From: Sphingobacterium siyangense
GTDB lineage: Bacteria > Bacteroidota > Bacteroidia > Sphingobacteriales > Sphingobacteriaceae
NCBI RefSeq assembly: GCF_007830445.1
Contig: NZ_VLKR01000019.1
Coordinates: 62,001 to 126,000 of the forward strand
Length of the DNA: 64,000 nucleotides
Direction: 5' to 3'
Shown: piece by piece, positions 60,562 through 64,000 of the stretch
Layout of the letters: each line of letters begins with the position of its first letter
Numbering within the stretch: the first letter of the stretch is position 1
Made by a program: the position numbers and the translations under genes
The notes under the pieces: generated by a model
Seen by the model: only the letters and a program-made list of their open reading frames with translations
Database searches by the model: none
Told to the model about the DNA's origin: nothing

Positions 60562-61815
60562 ATGGCTTATTTATTTACGTCAGAATCTGTTTCTGAAGGG
60601 CATCCAGACAAAATTGCGGATCAAATTTCAGATGCATTAATAGACAATTTTTTAGCATGGGACGAGGATTCTCGCGTCGCTATTGAAACACTAGTAACCA
60701 CAGGACAGGTTGTCCTTGCCGGGGAAGTTAAATCAAACATATACCTCGATGTTCAGAAAATAGCCCGTTCGGTGATCCAAAAGATTGGCTACACCAAGTC
60801 TGAATACATGTTCGAGGCAAATTCCTGTGGCGTTCTTTCGGCGATTCACGAGCAGTCTGCTGATATCAACCAGGGCGTAGACCGCAAGACAAGGCAAGAA
60901 CAAGGTGCGGGCGACCAAGGTATCATGTTCGGTTATGCAAACAACGAAACTGAGAATTTTATGCCTCTGGCATTGGACCTATCGCATCGCTTACTTTATG
61001 AATTGGCCGAGCTACGTCGCGAAAATAACGAAATCAAGTATTTGCGCCCGGACGCAAAATCTCAGGTTACCCTTGAGTATAGTGACGATCACAAACCAAA
61101 AAGAATCGAAGCAATCGTAATCTCCACACAACATGACGACTTCGATACGGAACAAGTTATGTTGGATAAAATTACACATGACATCAAAACGATCTTGATT
61201 CCTCGTGTTAAAGCACAATTGAAACCAGAACTTCAGTTGTTATTTAACGATGAAATTAAGTTTCATATCAATCCAACTGGAAAATTTGTTATCGGTGGAC
61301 CTCACGGAGATACAGGACTTACCGGTCGCAAGATCATTGTCGATACCTACGGCGGCCGAGGTGCACATGGTGGAGGGGCTTTCTCAGGAAAAGATCCATC
61401 TAAGGTAGACCGTTCTGCTGCATACGCAACGCGCCATATTGCCAAAAACTTAGTGGCAGCAGGTGTTGCAGATGAAATTCTCGTACAGATTTCCTATGCA
61501 ATTGGTGTAAAAGATCCTATGGGAATCTATGTAAATACCTATGGAACGAGCAAAGTAAATTTGACCGATGGTCAGATTGCTGAAAAAATTGCTCATTTGT
61601 TTGATATGACTCCCTACGGAATTGAAACGCGTTTGGGTCTGAGAAATCCAATTTATTCAGAAACGGCTGCCTATGGACACATGGGAAGAACACCAAAAAA
61701 AGTAACCAAGGAATTCGAGAGCTCAACTGGCGAGAAAAAGCAAATTGAGGTTGAACTTTTTACTTGGGAAAAACTGGATTATATCGATAAAGTGAAAGAA
61801 GAGTTTGGTTTGTGA
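60562..61815 (+). CDS. metK: S-adenosylmethionine synthetase
   Basis: MetK makes S-adenosylmethionine from methionine and ATP and acts as a tetramer in the cytosol. The 417-residue protein shows [20 protein letters not shown] at the start (His-Pro-Asp-Lys loop), [12 protein letters not shown], the conserved [20 protein letters not shown] region (key piece: [14 protein letters not shown]), and [19 protein letters not shown]. Length is slightly above the 384 residues of E. coli because of a loop around residues 165-200 that is common in this phylum. The ATG at 60562 is preceded by a leader of about 170 bases with a SAM-II riboswitch candidate, so it is probably feedback-controlled by its own product. 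A terminator follows at 61839. Confidence 0.97.
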   Translation: MAYLFTSESVSEGHPDKIADQISDALIDNFLAWDEDSRVAIETLVTTGQVVLAGEVKSNIYLDVQKIARSVIQKIGYTKSEYMFEANSCGVLSAIHEQSADINQGVDRKTRQEQGAGDQGIMFGYANNETENFMPLALDLSHRLLYELAELRRENNEIKYLRPDAKSQVTLEYSDDHKPKRIEAIVISTQHDDFDTEQVMLDKITHDIKTILIPRVKAQLKPELQLLFNDEIKFHINPTGKFVIGGPHGDTGLTGRKIIVDTYGGRGAHGGGAFSGKDPSKVDRSAAYATRHIAKNLVAAGVADEILVQISYAIGVKDPMGIYVNTYGTSKVNLTDGQIAEKIAHLFDMTPYGIETRLGLRNPIYSETAAYGHMGRTPKKVTKEFESSTGEKKQIEVELFTWEKLDYIDKVKEEFGL

Positions 61816-61838
61816 GAACCTACCCTCCATAAAAAGAT

Positions 61839-61868
61839 AAAAGGAAGACATGATGTCTTCCTTTTTTT
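61839..61868 (+). terminator. Rho-independent terminator of metK
   Basis: A stem of about 11 bp (AAAGGAAGACA/TGTCTTCCTTT, three-base loop) runs into a tract of seven Ts, starting 23 bp after the metK stop. Confidence 0.88.
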
Positions 61869-61987
61869 GTTTGTTAAAAACGCCTATTTTTCATTAAACA
61901 CAAAAAACCTTTTCTCACGATGAGCGTCATTGGTATTGGTGAATTCACGAAGGTTTTGTATCTTAAAGCTTCTAAACCGTTTCAATC

Positions 61988-62392
61988 ATGAAAAGACGCA
62001 ACTTTCTTCTAGCACCCATGGTGCTCGTAACTGCTCCCACATGGGCAAATACAGTTCAATCGGATGAGGCTATCGAGTCCAGCACCATTGTACACGTTGT
62101 CAATTTTTGGCTAAAAAAAGATCTCAGTGAAAAAGAAAAAAAGAATTTTGTTGGATTTTTTGAGGACCTTCGAAAAATCGACATCATCAAAACGCTCAAT
62201 TATGGAGTTCCGGCGCAGACAAACCCGAGACCTGTCGTAGACAACAGCTTTGACTATACATTGATTGTCACTTTCAAAAACCTTAAAGGTATTACAACGT
62301 ACGAGACACATCCGATTCATTTAAAAGCGATCGAAAAATATCAGCATTTGTGGACAAAAGTAATGGTCAAAGATACCTCCATCATTAAATAA
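61988..62392 (+). CDS. Dabb-domain (stress-responsive alpha/beta barrel) protein, exported
   Basis: The 134-residue protein begins with KRRNFLLAPMVLVTAPTWAN, an export signal whose RRNFLL resembles a twin-arginine motif, so Tat export is possible. The rest (about 35-130) is a dimeric alpha/beta-barrel (Dabb) domain: IVHVVNFWLKKDLSEKEKKN (key piece: IVHVVNFWLKKDLS), then FDYTLIVTFKNLKGITTYETHP (key piece: SFDYTLIVTF) and HPIHLKAIEKYQHLW. Known Dabb proteins range from stress proteins to small enzymes; the function here is unknown. It overlaps the stop of the convergent DUF58 gene by 8 bp and is transcribed toward it. It has no operon partner. Confidence 0.82.
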   Translation: MKRRNFLLAPMVLVTAPTWANTVQSDEAIESSTIVHVVNFWLKKDLSEKEKKNFVGFFEDLRKIDIIKTLNYGVPAQTNPRPVVDNSFDYTLIVTFKNLKGITTYETHPIHLKAIEKYQHLWTKVMVKDTSIIK

Positions 62393-63713
62393 GGCCACGT
62401 GCCTTAATTTCCAAATATTTGTTGATGGAGTTAATGGTCAGGTTTTCCGGTGCTGTATAGATTGTCTGAAACCCATTGCGAATCAGTTCCTGTACGATAA
62501 GTTGTTTCTCATAGATAAACTTTTCAGCAATGACCTGGTTGTAAATATCTATTGTCTTTTTCGGCGTACTCTTCGCTAAATCCTCTATTTCTACGTTTTT
62601 AAAAACAACAACGACTATAATGTGGCTTCTATTTAACATCGACAGGTAATTTAGCTGACGTCTTAAGGAATCTAAGGTCTCAAAATTTGTATAGACAAAA
62701 ATCAGCGAACGTTTATTAATATGTGCATTGGCATAACTATATAATCTTCCAAATTCCGACTCCTCAAATTTGGTCGACACCTGGTATAGTGCCTCCGAAA
62801 TCTTGTGCATTTGATTATTCCTCTTCTCAGCGGCTATAAATGCATTGATATCCTTTGAAAAGGTTAATAATCCGGCTCGGTCCTGCTTTAAGATGGTCGC
62901 ATTGGAAAGGACCAGCGCAGCATTGATCGAGTAGTCCAATAAGGTAAGACCGTTGAATGGCATACGCATTGCCCGACCTAGATCAATAAAAGAATAAATT
63001 GGTTGAGACTTCTCCTCTTCGTACTGGTTGACCATCAGCTTCTTTACTTTTGCAGATGCCTTCCAGTTCATGTGTCTATAGTCATCCCCCTGCACATATT
63101 CTCTAACATGGTCAAATTCCATAGCCGAACCAATCCGTCGAATACGCTTGATCCCCAGTTCATTCAACCGATTACTTGTTGCCAAAAGCTGGTATTTTCG
63201 GAGTTGAATATAGGATGGATAACAGGGTATTTCCTGTTCTTGATTGGTAACAAACCTTCTTTTGAAAAATCCAAAACGCTGAACCAAAGCCATACAACGA
63301 CCAAACTGATAAACACCCCTTTGTGTGGGTCGCAGGGAAAACGAAATTTCCGAGCGCTGAAAGGCCAGCAAACTTGTCGCAAAATCTTTATCCCGAATTT
63401 GAAGCTGTACCGGAAACTCCTCCAAAATATCAACTTTTGTCCCAAACGGGTAAAAAGAATTCACAATCAGACGCATCGGGTTTTCATCGCCATTGGATAA
63501 TTTTTCAGGATATACCCTTGTGACCTCAATTCGCCCCTTTCCTGAAAATAAGACAATAAAATCAAAAGCCAAAACAGCCAACCATATCCAAAAAACAATC
63601 CAAGCCACAATCAACAATCCTTTAACGAAAAAAGAAAATGTAAAGAGTGTTGCTACACCTAATAGGGTGTAGAAGAATTGATTTGTTAGAAAAAGCTGCC
63701 TTAATTTCTTCAT
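62385..63713 (-). CDS. DUF58 domain membrane protein
   Basis: The 442-residue protein has two membrane helices at the start (FFYTLLGVATLFTFSFFVKG and LLIVAWIVFWIWLAVLAFDF). A beta-rich region with GRIEVTRVYPEKLSNGDEN follows, then the DUF58 core near residues 190-300: AMEFDHVREYVQGDDYRHMN, WKASAKVKKLMVNQYEEEKS and a von Willebrand A-like Asp in YSFIDLGRAMRM. DUF58 proteins are encoded with MoxR ATPases, as here, and are thought to help assemble or activate other proteins. Its ATG shares one base with the stop of the MoxR gene (TAATG), so translation is coupled. No von Willebrand or TPR/BatA genes follow; the Dabb gene lies convergent. Confidence 0.92.
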   Translation of the reverse strand: MKKLRQLFLTNQFFYTLLGVATLFTFSFFVKGLLIVAWIVFWIWLAVLAFDFIVLFSGKGRIEVTRVYPEKLSNGDENPMRLIVNSFYPFGTKVDILEEFPVQLQIRDKDFATSLLAFQRSEISFSLRPTQRGVYQFGRCMALVQRFGFFKRRFVTNQEQEIPCYPSYIQLRKYQLLATSNRLNELGIKRIRRIGSAMEFDHVREYVQGDDYRHMNWKASAKVKKLMVNQYEEEKSQPIYSFIDLGRAMRMPFNGLTLLDYSINAALVLSNATILKQDRAGLLTFSKDINAFIAAEKRNNQMHKISEALYQVSTKFEESEFGRLYSYANAHINKRSLIFVYTNFETLDSLRRQLNYLSMLNRSHIIVVVVFKNVEIEDLAKSTPKKTIDIYNQVIAEKFIYEKQLIVQELIRNGFQTIYTAPENLTINSINKYLEIKARGLI

Positions 63714-64000
63714 TATCTTGGAATTTCTACAGAATTAATGATTTGGTCGATGACATAAGCGGTGGTAAATCCTTCCATTTCCCTTTCTGGAGTCAACATA
63801 ACACGGTGGCCCAGTACGACAGATGCCACCCTCCGAATATCCTCAGGAGTAACAAAGTCTCGGCCTGTCAAGGCAGCTGAAGCCTTTGCTGATTCCAACA
63901 AAGCAATAGAAGCCCGCGGTGATGCCCCAAGGGTCAAACTTGGATTCGTTCGTGTCTTTATAATAACTTGAGCAATGTAAGTTAACAACTCTTCGTGAAC
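63713..64000 (-). CDS. MoxR family AAA ATPase (5' end cut by window)
   Basis: Only the last 95 codons are in the window; the frame is open to the right edge. The fragment is the C-terminal lid of a MoxR ATPase: VHEELLTYIAQVIIKTRTNP, LGASPRASIALLESAKASAA (key pieces: GASPRASIALL and AKASAALTGRDFVTPEDI), then VLGHRVMLTPEREMEG. The Walker motifs lie outside the window. MoxR ATPases act as chaperones with DUF58 proteins. It is directly upstream of, and overlaps by one base, the DUF58 gene. Confidence 0.93.
   Translation of the reverse strand, partial: VHEELLTYIAQVIIKTRTNPSLTLGASPRASIALLESAKASAALTGRDFVTPEDIRRVASVVLGHRVMLTPEREMEGFTTAYVIDQIINSVEIPR

Noticed and set aside
63003-63500. A 165-codon plus-strand frame across the DUF58 gene
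   Set aside because: It is opposite a recognised DUF58 gene and has no domain of its own.
1-64000. CRISPR arrays, insertion sequences and rRNA genes
   Set aside because: No regularly spaced repeats, transposase frames or rRNA-like sequences were seen in the window.

Overview
The window looks like chromosomal DNA of a Bacteroidota member close to Sphingobacterium or Pedobacter. The evidence is SusC/SusD and outer-membrane beta-barrel proteins, DUF5123, DUF5686 and DUF5107 proteins, an exbB-exbD-exbD-tonB cluster, a short NuoG, weak Shine-Dalgarno sequences, and promoter boxes of the Bacteroidota type (TAnnTTTG). The genus is inferred from gene content, not tested. No phage, transposase, integrase or CRISPR array was seen.

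Layout. 1-10.3 kb: a sugar-uptake locus (susC, susD and a surface lipoprotein cut by the left edge) divergent from a LacI regulator, with a perfect 30-bp palindrome between them, then a second outer-membrane receptor. 10.4-24 kb: housekeeping and envelope genes: a padR-pspC pair with an operator inside its promoter, vanZ-like, comF, rlmN, miaE, a flavin oxidoreductase, an mprF-virJ pair predicted to make and break aminoacylated phospholipid, a glycosyltransferase, a lactamase-fold hydrolase, dcd, a phosphopantetheinyl transferase and tRNA-Glu. 24.3-26.9 kb: two ankyrin-repeat genes. 27.2-35.8 kb: a second sugar locus, with an MFS sugar porter broken by a one-base frameshift, a DUF5107/TPR protein, a secreted GH2 enzyme and a divergent AraC regulator. 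36-39.3 kb: enoyl-CoA hydratase and DUF5686 protein. 39.4-52.3 kb: a complete 14-gene nuoA-N operon on the minus strand, closed by a terminator. 52.4-58.6 kb: exbB-exbD-exbD-tonB-small membrane protein-PstS-like lipoprotein-TPR protein, also closed by a terminator. 59-64 kb: SUI1-like factor, lipid kinase, metK behind a probable SAM-II riboswitch, a Dabb-domain protein, and a DUF58/MoxR pair cut by the right edge.

How it fits together. The ExbB/ExbD/TonB cluster can energise the TonB-dependent receptors seen at the left end. Complex I supplies proton motive force to that system. Regulators sit beside their likely targets: LacI by susCD, AraC by the GH2 locus, PadR by pspC. Several genes have a promoter -7 box only 3-7 bases before the start codon, which suggests leaderless or nearly leaderless mRNAs.

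I did not find a clearly new multi-gene system. The best leads are the mprF-virJ lipid pair, the SAM-II leader of metK with an inserted hairpin, the composite LacI operator, the ankyrin/SHOCT gene pair and the DUF5107-GH2 locus.
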